Of a stretch of DNA of 64,000 nucleotides, positions 36,941-46,195 are shown piece after piece. Origin of the DNA: SHZI01 sp041396045 (GTDB taxonomy: Bacteria > Pseudomonadota > Gammaproteobacteria > Steroidobacterales > GCA-2729495); assembly GCA_041396045.1 (NCBI GenBank), contig JAWKZI010000016.1, positions 1 through 64,000 of the forward strand, in the 5' to 3' direction. Positions within the stretch are counted from its first letter, which is position 1, and each line of letters starts with the position of its first letter. The notes below the pieces were generated by a model. That model was not told the origin of the DNA. It worked only from the letters and a program-made list of their open reading frames with translations, and searched no databases. The position numbers were made by a program, and so were the translations under genes.

Positions 36941-38344
36941 GTGCGTCCGGTAAACCTGCCTGACGGATTTGACCTGCTGGACCTGCACGTCGCGCATCCC
37001 GATCGGTATCCCTTCCTCCTGGAAACCGTTTCTGGCGGCAGTGTCGACCACCGTGCTGCCGATTCCACCGGCGATACCTGGGACCTGCTTTTTGCGTTTC
37101 CCGGACCAACGCTGCAGCTTGATGGCAGCTTCAGGCTTGCCGGACCGGGTTCCGAAGGTCAGGCTGATTTTTTAGGCGCGCTGGATAGCTGGTGGCGTGA
37201 TACTGACCCTGCACATCCGCCCGCTGGGCACTTGCCATTCAGCGGCGGCTGGTTCCTGTTTCTGGGCTACGATCTTGCCCGTCAGATAGAGCCGCTGGAC
37301 CCCGACACCCGAACGCCCAACAGCGGGCCGATCGCGTTCGCAACCCGGATACCGGTGGCCATTGTGCGTAATCGACGCAACCAGCAAGCGTGGATCATCG
37401 CGGAAGATTCGCACCTCGACCACATCAGCGTCGTACTGGATGACCTCCAGAAGTTGTCCGATAAAAATGGGTTGTTGGCCAAATCCAGCCACCTGCCACG
37501 GTCCGTGTCGCTGGTCAGTGAACTCCGGGAGCCGGATTCCGCCATCTTCCTCAAGGCAGTGGCCGAAGTCCGGCGTTTGATTGCCAATGGCGATGTGTAT
37601 CAGGTAAACCTGTCTCATCGCTGGCAGGCAACTGTTCGTAAGGAGGTATCCCATGCCGGGATCTATCATCGGCTGCGGCAGACCAACCCGGCACCTTTCG
37701 CCGGTCTTGCAACTCGCGGCGACTGGAGCGTGATCAGTTCGTCGCCTGAACGTCTGGTGCGCTGCCGTGCCGGGCGAGTCGAGACGCGACCAATTGCCGG
37801 CACTTATCCCAGAGCTGAGAATTCTGCCGAAGAAGACGTGCTGCGCCGGGATCTGCTGGCCAACCCGAAGGAGCGGGCCGAGCACATCATGCTGATTGAC
37901 CTGGAGCGCAATGATCTGGGCCGCGTGTGCCAACCAGGTACGGTGACCGTTGACGAGTTCATGGTTGTGGAGTCCTACGCACACGTGCATCACATCGTGT
38001 CGAATGTCTGTGGACAATTGCGGCCGGGGACCACACCAGGCGCTGTGATCCGCGCGGTATTTCCGGGTGGCACCATTACCGGCTGCCCGAAGGTTCGCTG
38101 CATGGAAGTTATTGCCGCGCTGGAACCGGCATCGCGCGGTCCCTACACCGGCTCCATGGGCTACCTGAACCTGGATGGCAGCATGGATCTGAATATCCTC
38201 ATTCGAAGTTTCGTCCTGGAGGGACGGAAGCTGGCATTTTCTGCAGGTGGCGGCATCGTGGCCGACTCCGATCCGGCTCGCGAACTGGTCGAAACTCATG
38301 CCAAGGCCAAGGGCCTGCTGATGGCGCTGGGCGGCAAAACTTGA
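36941..38344 (+). CDS. pabB: Aminodeoxychorismate synthase component I
   Basis: The 467-residue protein is a chorismate-binding enzyme. PIAGTYPRAEN near residue 285, LIDLERNDLGRVC near residue 318 and FPGGTITGCPKVRCMEVI near residue 370 form the active site, and GPYTGSMGYL follows. PIAGT with TITGCPK marks PabB rather than TrpE (PIAGT with SAPK variants). It aminates chorismate for p-aminobenzoate and folate synthesis. It starts with GTG 14 bp after fabF and runs into pabC. Confidence 0.93.
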   Translation: MRPVNLPDGFDLLDLHVAHPDRYPFLLETVSGGSVDHRAADSTGDTWDLLFAFPGPTLQLDGSFRLAGPGSEGQADFLGALDSWWRDTDPAHPPAGHLPFSGGWFLFLGYDLARQIEPLDPDTRTPNSGPIAFATRIPVAIVRNRRNQQAWIIAEDSHLDHISVVLDDLQKLSDKNGLLAKSSHLPRSVSLVSELREPDSAIFLKAVAEVRRLIANGDVYQVNLSHRWQATVRKEVSHAGIYHRLRQTNPAPFAGLATRGDWSVISSSPERLVRCRAGRVETRPIAGTYPRAENSAEEDVLRRDLLANPKERAEHIMLIDLERNDLGRVCQPGTVTVDEFMVVESYAHVHHIVSNVCGQLRPGTTPGAVIRAVFPGGTITGCPKVRCMEVIAALEPASRGPYTGSMGYLNLDGSMDLNILIRSFVLEGRKLAFSAGGGIVADSDPARELVETHAKAKGLLMALGGKT

Positions 38345-38361
38345 ATGACACGCAGCAATCA

Positions 38362-39192
38362 ATGAGTACCTGGTGGATCAACGGGCAGCCGGCCGATCAC
38401 ATCAATGTGGCTGATCGTGGTTTCAGCTATGCCGATGGACTGTTCGAAACGATCGCCATCCGTGACACAAGGACGCGCTTGCTGGAGTTTCACCTGGATC
38501 GGCTGTTCGCGGGCTGCCAGCGACTGCGCATCCAGCCGCCAATGTCGCGCACCTCGTTGGCAGCACATCTGCAGGCGGCAGCTAAAGGTCTGCCATACGG
38601 TGTGCTCAAGCTGATGATTACCCGCGGCACGGGACCACGCGGTTACGCCGTGCCGCCGCAGGCAACACCATGCATTATTTGGGGCATCGCAACGGCTCGA
38701 TTCGTATCGCCCCTTCCTGTCCGGCTGCGGTGGTGTGAGACCATGGTGTCGGTGAATCGCGCGACCGCAGGACTCAAGACGCTGGGACGTCTGGAACAGG
38801 TGCTGGCCCGGCGCGAATGGACAGATCCAGCCATCACGGAAGGCCTGATGACCAATACCAGCGGACGACTGATCGGCGGCACCTCCAGTAATGTATTTCT
38901 GGTGATGGGTGACCGCCTTCTGACGCCTGCATTGCACAACTCCGGCATTTCGGGCGTGATGCGACGGGCGGTACTGGAAGTCGCTCGCCAGCATGGGATC
39001 GGCGCTGTCGAAGCTGATGTACGTCCGGCACTGATCGGCGACGCCACAGAACTGTTTGTCACCAATGCCCTGACCGGAATCCGGCCCGTGGCGCGTCTAC
39101 AGGACAGAGCCTGGCCAACTGGCCCGATCACACAGCGTCTGCAGGCGTTACTGAAAAATATGGGAGTTGCGGAATGCTCCGCCGACTGCTGA
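38362..39192 (+). CDS. pabC: Aminodeoxychorismate lyase
   Basis: From ATG 38362 the product has 276 residues; a TTG start at 38341 is a weaker alternative. It is a fold-type IV PLP enzyme: DRGFSYADGLFETI near residue 19, the PLP lysine in LKTLGRLEQVLARREW near residue 139, and SNVFLV near residue 177. It removes pyruvate from aminodeoxychorismate to give p-aminobenzoate, following PabB in the pathway. The last 19 bases overlap mltG, as in many gammaproteobacteria. Confidence 0.93.
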   Translation: MSTWWINGQPADHINVADRGFSYADGLFETIAIRDTRTRLLEFHLDRLFAGCQRLRIQPPMSRTSLAAHLQAAAKGLPYGVLKLMITRGTGPRGYAVPPQATPCIIWGIATARFVSPLPVRLRWCETMVSVNRATAGLKTLGRLEQVLARREWTDPAITEGLMTNTSGRLIGGTSSNVFLVMGDRLLTPALHNSGISGVMRRAVLEVARQHGIGAVEADVRPALIGDATELFVTNALTGIRPVARLQDRAWPTGPITQRLQALLKNMGVAECSADC

Positions 39193-40226
39193 TAGCCGGT
39201 GGCACCATTGCCGTTATCCTGGTCACATTGCTGGTCGGCGCGAGTTGGTGGCTGAACGGCTACCTGAAAGCCCCCCTGGCCATTCCGGATGGTGGCTATC
39301 ACCTGGAAGTGCCCCCCGGCACCACCTGGGGCGCCGTGGTCCGGCAACTGCACGCAGACGGAATCGTCAGTGCGGTACCGGTACTGACCACCTACGGCAA
39401 ATGGACAGGTCAGGCGGGCCGCATCCAGGCAGGTGAGTACCAGTTGGCACCGGGGCTCACCCCATTGTCGCTGCTGCAGGAATTGGTGGCCGGCAGGGTG
39501 CTGCTGCACAAGTGGACTCTGGTTGAGGGCTGGACCGTGCGTGACGTCCTGCGGGCACTAAGGGCCGATGACGCCATTCTCAATACCCTGACTACAGTGG
39601 ATGCCATTGTGCCAAGCCTGGAGCAGGCTCATGCATTGGCCCGTGAACTGAAACTGCCCTGGGCGAGTGCCGAGGGCGCCTTTCTCCCGGAAACCTACCG
39701 TTTTCCCCGCGGAACCACGGACCGTGACCTGCTGCTGCGCGCTCACGCTGCGCTGCTGGAACAACTGGACCGGGCCTGGGCCGGGCGACGACCAGACCTG
39801 CCTCTGGCTAAACCCTATGACCTGGTAATTCTGGCGTCGATCATCGAGCGCGAAACGGGGCTGCCACGGGAGCGGCCAATCATTGCCGGGGTGTTTATCC
39901 GCCGGCTTGAGAAGGGCATGCTTTTGCAAACCGACCCCACGGTAATTTATGGGCTGGGGGAACGCTTTGATGGCAACCTCACGCGCCGGGACCTGCAGAC
40001 TGATGCCGCATGGAATACCTACACACGTCCCGGTTTGCCGCCCACACCCATTGCTGCGCCAGGCGTAGAGGCACTGATGGCTGCTGCACATCCGGCTGAT
40101 GGCACGGCACTCTTTTTTGTGGCCACTGGCGCCGGCGATGGCAGCCACCGCTTTTCCACAACATTGCGCGAACATCAGGCCGCGGTGCGTGATTATCTCG
40201 CTACACTTGATCGCCGCCGTGATTAA
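39174..40226 (+). CDS. mltG: Endolytic murein transglycosylase
   Basis: The 350-residue protein has one N-terminal helix (LLIAGGTIAVILVTLLVGASWW), a LysM-like domain and the YceG/MltG catalytic domain. ILASIIERETGLPRERPIIAG near residue 222 contains the catalytic glutamate, followed by LQTDPTVIYGLG and YTRPGLPPTPIAAPG. It cleaves nascent glycan strands at the inner membrane to set their length. pabC-mltG-tmk-holB is a conserved order. Confidence 0.95.
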   Translation: MLRRLLIAGGTIAVILVTLLVGASWWLNGYLKAPLAIPDGGYHLEVPPGTTWGAVVRQLHADGIVSAVPVLTTYGKWTGQAGRIQAGEYQLAPGLTPLSLLQELVAGRVLLHKWTLVEGWTVRDVLRALRADDAILNTLTTVDAIVPSLEQAHALARELKLPWASAEGAFLPETYRFPRGTTDRDLLLRAHAALLEQLDRAWAGRRPDLPLAKPYDLVILASIIERETGLPRERPIIAGVFIRRLEKGMLLQTDPTVIYGLGERFDGNLTRRDLQTDAAWNTYTRPGLPPTPIAAPGVEALMAAAHPADGTALFFVATGAGDGSHRFSTTLREHQAAVRDYLATLDRRRD

Positions 40227-40857
40227 TCCTGTCAATAAAAGCCCTGGTCGATTCATCACCGTTGAAGGTATCGAGGGTGTGGGCAAATCAACCAACCTCG
40301 GCTTCATTGCCGCTGAACTCCGGCGGGCCGGTCACGATGTCGTGGCAACCCGTGAACCGGGTGGTACACCCTTCGGCGAAAGTGTGCGCGACTTGCTGCT
40401 GAACCCGGACCACCCGATTGCGCCTGTGCCGGAATTGCTGTTGATGTTCGCAGCCCGCGCCACACACATTGACGAGGTGATCAGGCCGGCACTGACATCA
40501 GGTCAATGGGTCGTCTGCGATCGTTTTACCGATGCCAGTCGTGCCTATCAGGGTGGTGGTCGCGGCCTGCCGGCGTCCAGTATCGAAACTCTGGCAACGC
40601 TGGTGCAAGGCACGTTGAAACCGGATCACACATTACTGCTGGACGCCCCCGTGGCTGTGTCCACCGATCGTCAGGCCAGCCGCGCCCACCACGACCGGTT
40701 CGAGCGCGAGTCATCCTTGTTCTTTGAGAGGGTCCGCAACACCTATCTGGAAATTGCCGCACAGGAGCCGCGCCGGGTCCGCGTAGTCGACGCAAGCCAG
40801 CCACTGGACGCCGTCCAGGCCGACATACGCCGCTGGCTGGCGGAACTGGGGCAATGA
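40219..40857 (+). CDS. tmk: Thymidylate kinase
   Basis: The GTG at 40219 overlaps mltG by 8 bases and gives 212 residues, matching the family; the open frame extends further back inside mltG without support. FITVEGIEGVGKST near residue 13 is the P-loop, TREPGGTPFGE is the DRX/substrate loop, and CDRFTDASRAYQGGGRGLP near residue 95 binds dTMP. It phosphorylates dTMP to dTDP. Confidence 0.95.
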   Translation: MINPVNKSPGRFITVEGIEGVGKSTNLGFIAAELRRAGHDVVATREPGGTPFGESVRDLLLNPDHPIAPVPELLLMFAARATHIDEVIRPALTSGQWVVCDRFTDASRAYQGGGRGLPASSIETLATLVQGTLKPDHTLLLDAPVAVSTDRQASRAHHDRFERESSLFFERVRNTYLEIAAQEPRRVRVVDASQPLDAVQADIRRWLAELGQ

Positions 40858-41834
40858 ACCCGGTGGCTGTACTCCCCTGGCTCTCGGACCCGCTGGCACG
40901 CTTCGAGGCACGGATGGCACGGGGCCAGACGCCTCAGGGTCTGTTGATTCATGGTCCGGTTGGGTGCGGTCGTCGACATCTGGCCCTGAGCATTGCCGCC
41001 CGTTTGCTGGAGTCGGACTGGCGTCCTTCTCCGGATATGGATGGCGATGAACTGCCCGGCGTGCCACACCCTGATTTCTGGGTTGTGGGAATTGAGGGTG
41101 AGGCAAAGTCGCAAATCAAGGTCGACCAGATCCGTGAGCTGAATCATGTGCTTAACATGACCAGCCACCAGCGCGGCAGAAAGGTCGCGATGATTTTTCC
41201 GGCCGAGGCAATGAACCCGAATGCGGCCAACACCTTCCTCAAGACGCTTGAAGAACCGTCGGAGGGAACAACGGTCCTTTTGGTTGCCACTTCTGCGGCG
41301 CGACTGCCGGCAACGGTACTCAGCCGCTGCGAACGTCTGCGGATCACGCCTCCCGGGCATGACCTTGCCCTGAGCTGGCTGGCCGCAGGATATCCGGATC
41401 GTGCGGTCTGCGAGCGCGCGCTCGCCTATGCAACCGGGGCACCGCTACTGGCACGCAGCCTGCTGGGTGACGGCGACGGGAAATCTAGCACCAGCAAAGC
41501 CCTGACAGAGCTCGGCACGGACCTGCAGCAGCTGGTGGATCGCTCGGTGACACCGATCGCGGTGGCAAGGACCTGGGCCCGACGCGATAGCGGTGTGTGC
41601 CTGCGCTGGCTTTATCTGCAGACGGCCGCGCTTATCGGTGACTCCCAGGCCGAATCCGGAGCAAAACTCTTTTCCTTGAAAATTCCCCGGGCTGCCGTGA
41701 ACATGGCAGCCTGTTTTGCGTACCTCGATCAGGTAGTGGAGGCCCAGCGCCTCAAGGACCGGTCGCTGAACATGGAAGCGGCATTCGCCGATCTTCTGAT
41801 GTGGTGGTACGGTGCAGCGGGGGCCACCAGGTAG
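40854..41834 (+). CDS. holB: DNA polymerase III subunit delta'
   Basis: The 326-residue product overlaps tmk by ATGA. LLIHGPVGCGRRHLALSIA near residue 30 is a degenerate P-loop (no lysine), as in delta' subunits, and LNVLN-like and AANTFLKTLEEPSEGT near residue 125 with TVLSRCERLRI near residue 155 carries the SRC motif. The zinc-binding cysteines usual after the P-loop (CGxC...C..C) are missing here (SDWRPSPDMDGDEL instead). It is part of the clamp loader. Confidence 0.92.
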   Translation: MNPVAVLPWLSDPLARFEARMARGQTPQGLLIHGPVGCGRRHLALSIAARLLESDWRPSPDMDGDELPGVPHPDFWVVGIEGEAKSQIKVDQIRELNHVLNMTSHQRGRKVAMIFPAEAMNPNAANTFLKTLEEPSEGTTVLLVATSAARLPATVLSRCERLRITPPGHDLALSWLAAGYPDRAVCERALAYATGAPLLARSLLGDGDGKSSTSKALTELGTDLQQLVDRSVTPIAVARTWARRDSGVCLRWLYLQTAALIGDSQAESGAKLFSLKIPRAAVNMAACFAYLDQVVEAQRLKDRSLNMEAAFADLLMWWYGAAGATR

Positions 41835-41838
41835 GGAT

Positions 41839-42177
41839 ATGTCGAAACCAGGATTGCTGACACTGACCATCAGGGACAAGAGCGCCCTCTATCTCGCCTA
41901 CATGCCTTTTATCCGCAACGGCGGTCTCTTCATTCCGACGAGCAGCAGCTATCGCATCGGCGATGAAGTCTTCATGTTGCTGAACATCATGGGCGAAGAC
42001 GAAAAGATTCCGGTTGCCGGTCGCGTGATCTGGGTGACGCCGAAGGGCGCCCAGGGCAAACGCACCGCGGGCATTGGCGTGCAGTTCAGTGATCAGGATG
42101 GTGGCGCCACCCAAAAGAAAATCGAGAATTACCTGGCCGGCGCACTGGGCGGCGACAAACCCACTCACACCATGTAG
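41839..42177 (+). CDS. PilZ domain protein
   Basis: A 112-residue type IV pilus PilZ protein. ALYLAYMPFIRNGGLFIPTS near residue 14 is the PilZ-type (non c-di-GMP-binding) core; the c-di-GMP motif RxxxR...DxSxxG is absent, as in the original PilZ. VAGRVIWVTPKG and GIGVQF follow. It lies directly after holB, its usual place in gammaproteobacteria. It would aid type IV pilus assembly through PilB and FimX-like partners. No other pilus genes are seen here. Confidence 0.93.
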   Translation: MSKPGLLTLTIRDKSALYLAYMPFIRNGGLFIPTSSSYRIGDEVFMLLNIMGEDEKIPVAGRVIWVTPKGAQGKRTAGIGVQFSDQDGGATQKKIENYLAGALGGDKPTHTM

Positions 42178-42215
42178 TTGCTGCGGACTGTTTACGGACC
42201 AACTCCGGGCCCGGA

Positions 42216-43262
42216 TCAGCGTCCGCTCAGGTTAAGCCCGCCGCGCAGCACGCGCGTGTCGAAGCCCCGTTCGTTCAGTACGAACGCTCCTGCCGAACTC
42301 CGCCGACCCGTGTCGCAACACACCACGTAGGTGGTATCGGGGTCTAGCGTGCTCAGCTTCAGCCGGATGAAATACAGCGGAATATTGATGGCGCCAGACT
42401 CGTGGTAGGTTTCAAATTCACTGGGCAGGCGCACATCCAGCCACTTGCCACCGGCAGCCACAATTCGCTGTCCCTCGTCGTGGTCAACCCACGCGACCAT
42501 TGGCTCGTTCAACAAGGTGTTGAAGTCCTGCTTGCCTAGCCGCATCAGTGCGCCATCGGTCAGCATGGTTACGGTCGCATTGCGTCTGTTGTGTGAGATC
42601 AGCGCTTCTTCGCCAAAGGTATCGCCTACGTTCAGCTCAGCGAGTTTGATACCTTCCTTGTTCAGTGGCGTCTCGCGGGTCACCGTGCACTTGCCGCGAG
42701 TAATCACGTAGAAGAAATCACCTTCGTCACCCTGCTTGATGATCACGTCGCCCGCGCTGAAGTTCACCGTGTGCATGCGCATGAAGATCGCCTGGATGTT
42801 GCCGGGCGGGATGCGGTGAAAGGCTTTCGTCTGGAGCAGGGTGGTCATCCAGTCATCTGAATTGCCGTGGTCGTCGCTGCGCAGCTCGTTAACTTCGTAG
42901 CTGCCCGTCTGGTCCCAGGTCAACATCACGTCCAGCAGTTCGGTATCCACCGAAACGTATTCGGCGCGGTCGACCGCCCGGACAGTGTAGCGACGGGGAA
43001 GGTTCGGAGTGATTGGGCCCCGCGACTCGTCCGTATTGGCCCTGAGCAGGCGGACTTTGCCATTGCGATCTGTCAGTTCGAGGGTGCCAGCGACCAGATA
43101 ATAGGTGCGTTTGTCGGTATCGCCCTCGCGCAGCAACGGCTTGCTGCTATCCAGGGTGCGGACCTCCATTTTCTTGGCGAGCGCAGCCACGTTTTCCCGT
43201 TTCAGCCCGTCAAGGGGGGAAAACCGGCGCAGGAGTTCAGGGGTGACAGTTGAGTCGCTCAT
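42216..43262 (-). CDS. Tandem cyclic-nucleotide-binding and rhodanese domain protein
   Basis: The 348-residue protein has two Crp-like cNMP domains (about 12-120 and 145-255) and a C-terminal rhodanese domain (about 262-345). The second cNMP domain is the better conserved: GDVIIKQGDEGDFFYVITRG and VGDTFGEEALISHNRRNATV, with the FGEEAL box and the NRRNA segment. The rhodanese loop is CCDTGRRSSA with a catalytic cysteine. There is no DNA-binding HTH. A sensor that controls sulfur transfer is an inference. It converges with the pilZ gene. Confidence 0.87.
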   Translation of the reverse strand: MSDSTVTPELLRRFSPLDGLKRENVAALAKKMEVRTLDSSKPLLREGDTDKRTYYLVAGTLELTDRNGKVRLLRANTDESRGPITPNLPRRYTVRAVDRAEYVSVDTELLDVMLTWDQTGSYEVNELRSDDHGNSDDWMTTLLQTKAFHRIPPGNIQAIFMRMHTVNFSAGDVIIKQGDEGDFFYVITRGKCTVTRETPLNKEGIKLAELNVGDTFGEEALISHNRRNATVTMLTDGALMRLGKQDFNTLLNEPMVAWVDHDEGQRIVAAGGKWLDVRLPSEFETYHESGAINIPLYFIRLKLSTLDPDTTYVVCCDTGRRSSAGAFVLNERGFDTRVLRGGLNLSGR

Positions 43263-43327
43263 CAGCGATGGATTCTAACCCTTAGATTTTGCGAGAGGAA
43301 AGCAGGGACCGCACGAATCCGTGAGAT

Positions 43328-45364
43328 TCAGTTCCGCAGGCTGGCCCAGCCTGCCGAGGGGGTGAATCGGGGACCATGGATTTTGGCGAGTTCTAGCAGG
43401 CGGGATTCCACGACATCAATGCCCAGTTCCCGCGCATAGTGCAAGGGGCCACCCCGGAACGGGGCAAAGCCGGTGCCAAAGATCACCCCGGCGTCGACGA
43501 GGTCGGCGTCGCTGACAATCCCCTCCTGGAGGCAGGCTGCGGCCTCATTGAGCAGGGCAAAAACCAGCCGGTCCTGAATGTCAGGATCGGCTGCCCCCCA
43601 TTCCGGGGTCGGCCGGACCGGTTTGCGATCGCGATAGGTATAAAACCCCCGGCCGGTCTTCTGGCCCAGGTGACCCTGGCGCACCAGCTCTTCGAGCTCC
43701 GGAGCTGGCTGCCGTCCCAGAACCGGGGCCAGAATCCGGGCAACGTGGTCAGCCACGTCCAGGCCCACGGAATCGGCCAGTTCCACCGGCCCCATGGGCA
43801 TGCCGAATTCGACCGCAGCCTGGTCGATCTCTGCCAGCGGGACGCCTTCGCGAATCATCTCCATCGCCTCGGCCATGTAGGGCGCCAGGATGCGGTTGAC
43901 CAGAAACCCCGGGTGGCTGCGGCAAGGAACCGGCAACTTGCCGATCTGGCGCACAAAAGCCAGGCCGGTATTCAAAGCTGCGGGATCACTGGAAACGGCG
44001 GCGATGATCTCGATCAGCGGCAAGCTGGCAACCGGATTGAAGAAGTGCATGCCAATGAGTCGCCCTGGCTCACGCAGTCCCTCGCTAAGCTGCTCCAGTG
44101 GAATACTTGAGGTATTGGTGGCCAGAACCACGCCGGGCCGTAACTGTGCTTCTAGCTTTTCGTACACCTGACGCTTGACATCAAGGTCTTCGAATACGGC
44201 CTCGATAACCAGGTCTGCAGCCGCCACGCCGGACCCTTCGACGTCTGCCCGCAGTCGGTCTGTCGCCGCGGCAATTGCTGCAGGTTTCTTGAGACGGCGC
44301 GTAAAGAGCTTGGTGGCCCGCGCCAACGCAGGTTCGATGTACTTGAGCTCGCGATCCTGCAATGTGACATCCAGACCACGCATGGCACACCAGGCCGCAA
44401 TATCACCACCCATTGTTCCCGCACCGACGACATGAACGCGGCGAATTGCCGATTTCCCTGTCGCCAGCTTCTTCAGGCGTTCCTGCAGAAAGAAAACACG
44501 AACCAGATTGCGGGACGCTGGTGTCACGACGAGGCGGGCAAAGGAGTGCGCCTCGGCCTCAAAAGATTCAGTCACCGGCTCAGCGCCGAATTTCTCCCAG
44601 AGGTCGATAATCGCGAAAGGAGCCGGATAGTGTGCCGGCTGAACCTTGGCGCTGGTCTTCTGGCGCAACGTGCGGGCCAGCAGCGGACGAATGGGCTTGA
44701 GAGCCAGCAGACGATCGAGCAGCGGCACAGCCGGCCGGCGTCGGCCCGCCCGCAATTGCTGAACGGCAACCGGCCGCCAGTCACCGTCGCGAACCAAAGC
44801 ATCAACCAGTCCGGCAGCCAGTGCCTCCGCCGGACGCGAAGAACGCCCTGTCAGGATCATATCCATGGCCTTGCGAACGCCGACCAGCGCAGGCAGGCGG
44901 ACCGTGCCCCCGAATCCCGGATGAACGCCAAGCTGAACTTCCGGGAGTCCAAACACCCGTTCGTCACCAGCCAGCGCAATACGTCGGCTGCAAGCCAGCG
45001 CCAGTTCCAGCCCGCCACCCAGTGCAAAACCGTTAAGTACGGCCACCGTGGGGCAGGGCAGTCCGGCCAGTTCGTCGAATACAGTCTGCCCGTCACGCAC
45101 CAGTCTGAAGGCTCGCTCTTCCGAGTCCAGATTCGGGAACTCATTGACGTCAGCGCCGACGATGAAACCGGATGGTTTCCCGGAATAGATCACCAGTCCG
45201 CGTAGCTGCCTGCCGGCAATTTCCTGCAGAACTTCATGCAGCTCGGCCATCGTCTCCGCAGACAGCGAATTGGCGCCTGCATCCTGACGATCAAAGCACA
45301 ACCAGCCGATCGTGTCGGCATCGCACTCTAGCGTCCAGTGGCGCCGTCCGGATGTTGCAGTCAT
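43328..45364 (-). CDS. Enoyl-CoA hydratase/3-hydroxyacyl-CoA dehydrogenase (FadJ-like bifunctional)
   Basis: The 678-residue protein has an N-terminal crotonase domain with both catalytic glutamates (GGGLELALAC and GLPEVQLGVHPGFGGT near residues 115-150) and a C-terminal HAD domain with the NAD loop VVGAGTMGGDIAAW near residue 312, GMHFFNPVASLPLIEII near residue 445 and PGFLVNRIL near residue 485. It performs hydration and oxidation of enoyl-CoA in beta-oxidation. No thiolase or acyl-CoA dehydrogenase is adjacent, so the partner is elsewhere. FadB and FadJ are not separable from the sequence alone. Confidence 0.9.
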   Translation of the reverse strand: MTATSGRRHWTLECDADTIGWLCFDRQDAGANSLSAETMAELHEVLQEIAGRQLRGLVIYSGKPSGFIVGADVNEFPNLDSEERAFRLVRDGQTVFDELAGLPCPTVAVLNGFALGGGLELALACSRRIALAGDERVFGLPEVQLGVHPGFGGTVRLPALVGVRKAMDMILTGRSSRPAEALAAGLVDALVRDGDWRPVAVQQLRAGRRRPAVPLLDRLLALKPIRPLLARTLRQKTSAKVQPAHYPAPFAIIDLWEKFGAEPVTESFEAEAHSFARLVVTPASRNLVRVFFLQERLKKLATGKSAIRRVHVVGAGTMGGDIAAWCAMRGLDVTLQDRELKYIEPALARATKLFTRRLKKPAAIAAATDRLRADVEGSGVAAADLVIEAVFEDLDVKRQVYEKLEAQLRPGVVLATNTSSIPLEQLSEGLREPGRLIGMHFFNPVASLPLIEIIAAVSSDPAALNTGLAFVRQIGKLPVPCRSHPGFLVNRILAPYMAEAMEMIREGVPLAEIDQAAVEFGMPMGPVELADSVGLDVADHVARILAPVLGRQPAPELEELVRQGHLGQKTGRGFYTYRDRKPVRPTPEWGAADPDIQDRLVFALLNEAAACLQEGIVSDADLVDAGVIFGTGFAPFRGGPLHYARELGIDVVESRLLELAKIHGPRFTPSAGWASLRN

Positions 45365-45368
45365 GGGC

Positions 45369-46103
45369 TTACCTCAATTCGAAATCACAGATGAGCGGCA
45401 GGTGATCGGAAAACAGGACATGCGGAATCTCGAAAGAAGAAACCTCGATGCCAGCGCCATACAGGATGAAGTCCAGCTCCATGCGCGGCACCTTGCTGGG
45501 GTATGAGGGCGAGCGCTCCGTATTGGCGCTACGTAGACCAGCCGCCTTCATGAACAGAAACATTTCGCTTTCGCCCCAGAAGGTATTGAAGTCGCCTGCC
45601 ACAATAACCGGTTTCTTGGCCCGGGATACCAGCTCGTACAAATGACGAAGCTGAAACTGGCGGTGTCGGTACTTCAGGGAAAGATGTACCAGAAATATCA
45701 CTACACCATCCAGCTCCAGCTCGATGATCAGCCGCTTGATTCCCGTGTCAAAGTAGTGAAAACGCTCACCCAGAATATGCGGCGCGGCCAGAAAGGCGTT
45801 GGCCTGCTTGCGCAAGATCGGCAGGATCTGGTTCAGTGATTCTTCGCCGTACTTGCACTCATAGCTCGAGAAGTGTCCCAGCGCCTTGGCAATGGCATCG
45901 GCCTGGTTCACGCGGTTGCTGCGCACGGAGCCCACGTCGACCTCAAGCAGGCCCACGACATCCGGCTCGCGCGATTTGATGAATTTTATGATGTTGTCGA
46001 GGTTTCCGGGATTGCCAAACAGATAGCCTGCCCCTGGCACAGGCAAATGCGGCGGCATGCCGGCGCCGACAGCATAGCGAATGTTGTAGATCAGGAGTCG
46101 CAT
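45369..46103 (-). CDS. Endonuclease/exonuclease/phosphatase family protein
   Basis: The start at 46103 gives 244 residues beginning MRLLIYNIRYAVG, the first strand of the EEP fold; the frame upstream overlaps the promoter region of the TIR-like gene. LLEVD near residue 54, VHLSL near residue 145, AGDFNTFWGES near residue 174 and LDFILY plus SDHLPLICDFEL at the end are the catalytic motifs. It is a metal-dependent phosphoesterase of the LMP/sphingomyelinase-like sort. No signal peptide; substrate unknown. The stop is four bases before the FadJ-like start. Confidence 0.88.
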   Translation of the reverse strand: MRLLIYNIRYAVGAGMPPHLPVPGAGYLFGNPGNLDNIIKFIKSREPDVVGLLEVDVGSVRSNRVNQADAIAKALGHFSSYECKYGEESLNQILPILRKQANAFLAAPHILGERFHYFDTGIKRLIIELELDGVVIFLVHLSLKYRHRQFQLRHLYELVSRAKKPVIVAGDFNTFWGESEMFLFMKAAGLRSANTERSPSYPSKVPRMELDFILYGAGIEVSSFEIPHVLFSDHLPLICDFELR

Positions 46104-46195
46104 GGGTGGGGGCAGTGTAATGCCGGGCCACCACTCTTGAAACTCCGTGGTACTTTTGCGATCCGGAACCGCTGCACAGGAATGGAGGTAGGGCG

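Noticed and set aside
35928..37109. 393-residue minus-strand frame opposite fabF
   Set aside because: A shadow of FabF with no motif; the plus strand has a complete catalytic triad.
37172..38362. 396-residue minus-strand frame opposite pabB
   Set aside because: A shadow frame with low-complexity composition and no start signal; PabB is clear on the other strand.
42205..42214. CCGGGCCCGG palindrome between pilZ and the cNMP gene
   Set aside because: A 10-bp GC palindrome without a loop or T-tract is expected by chance at this base composition.
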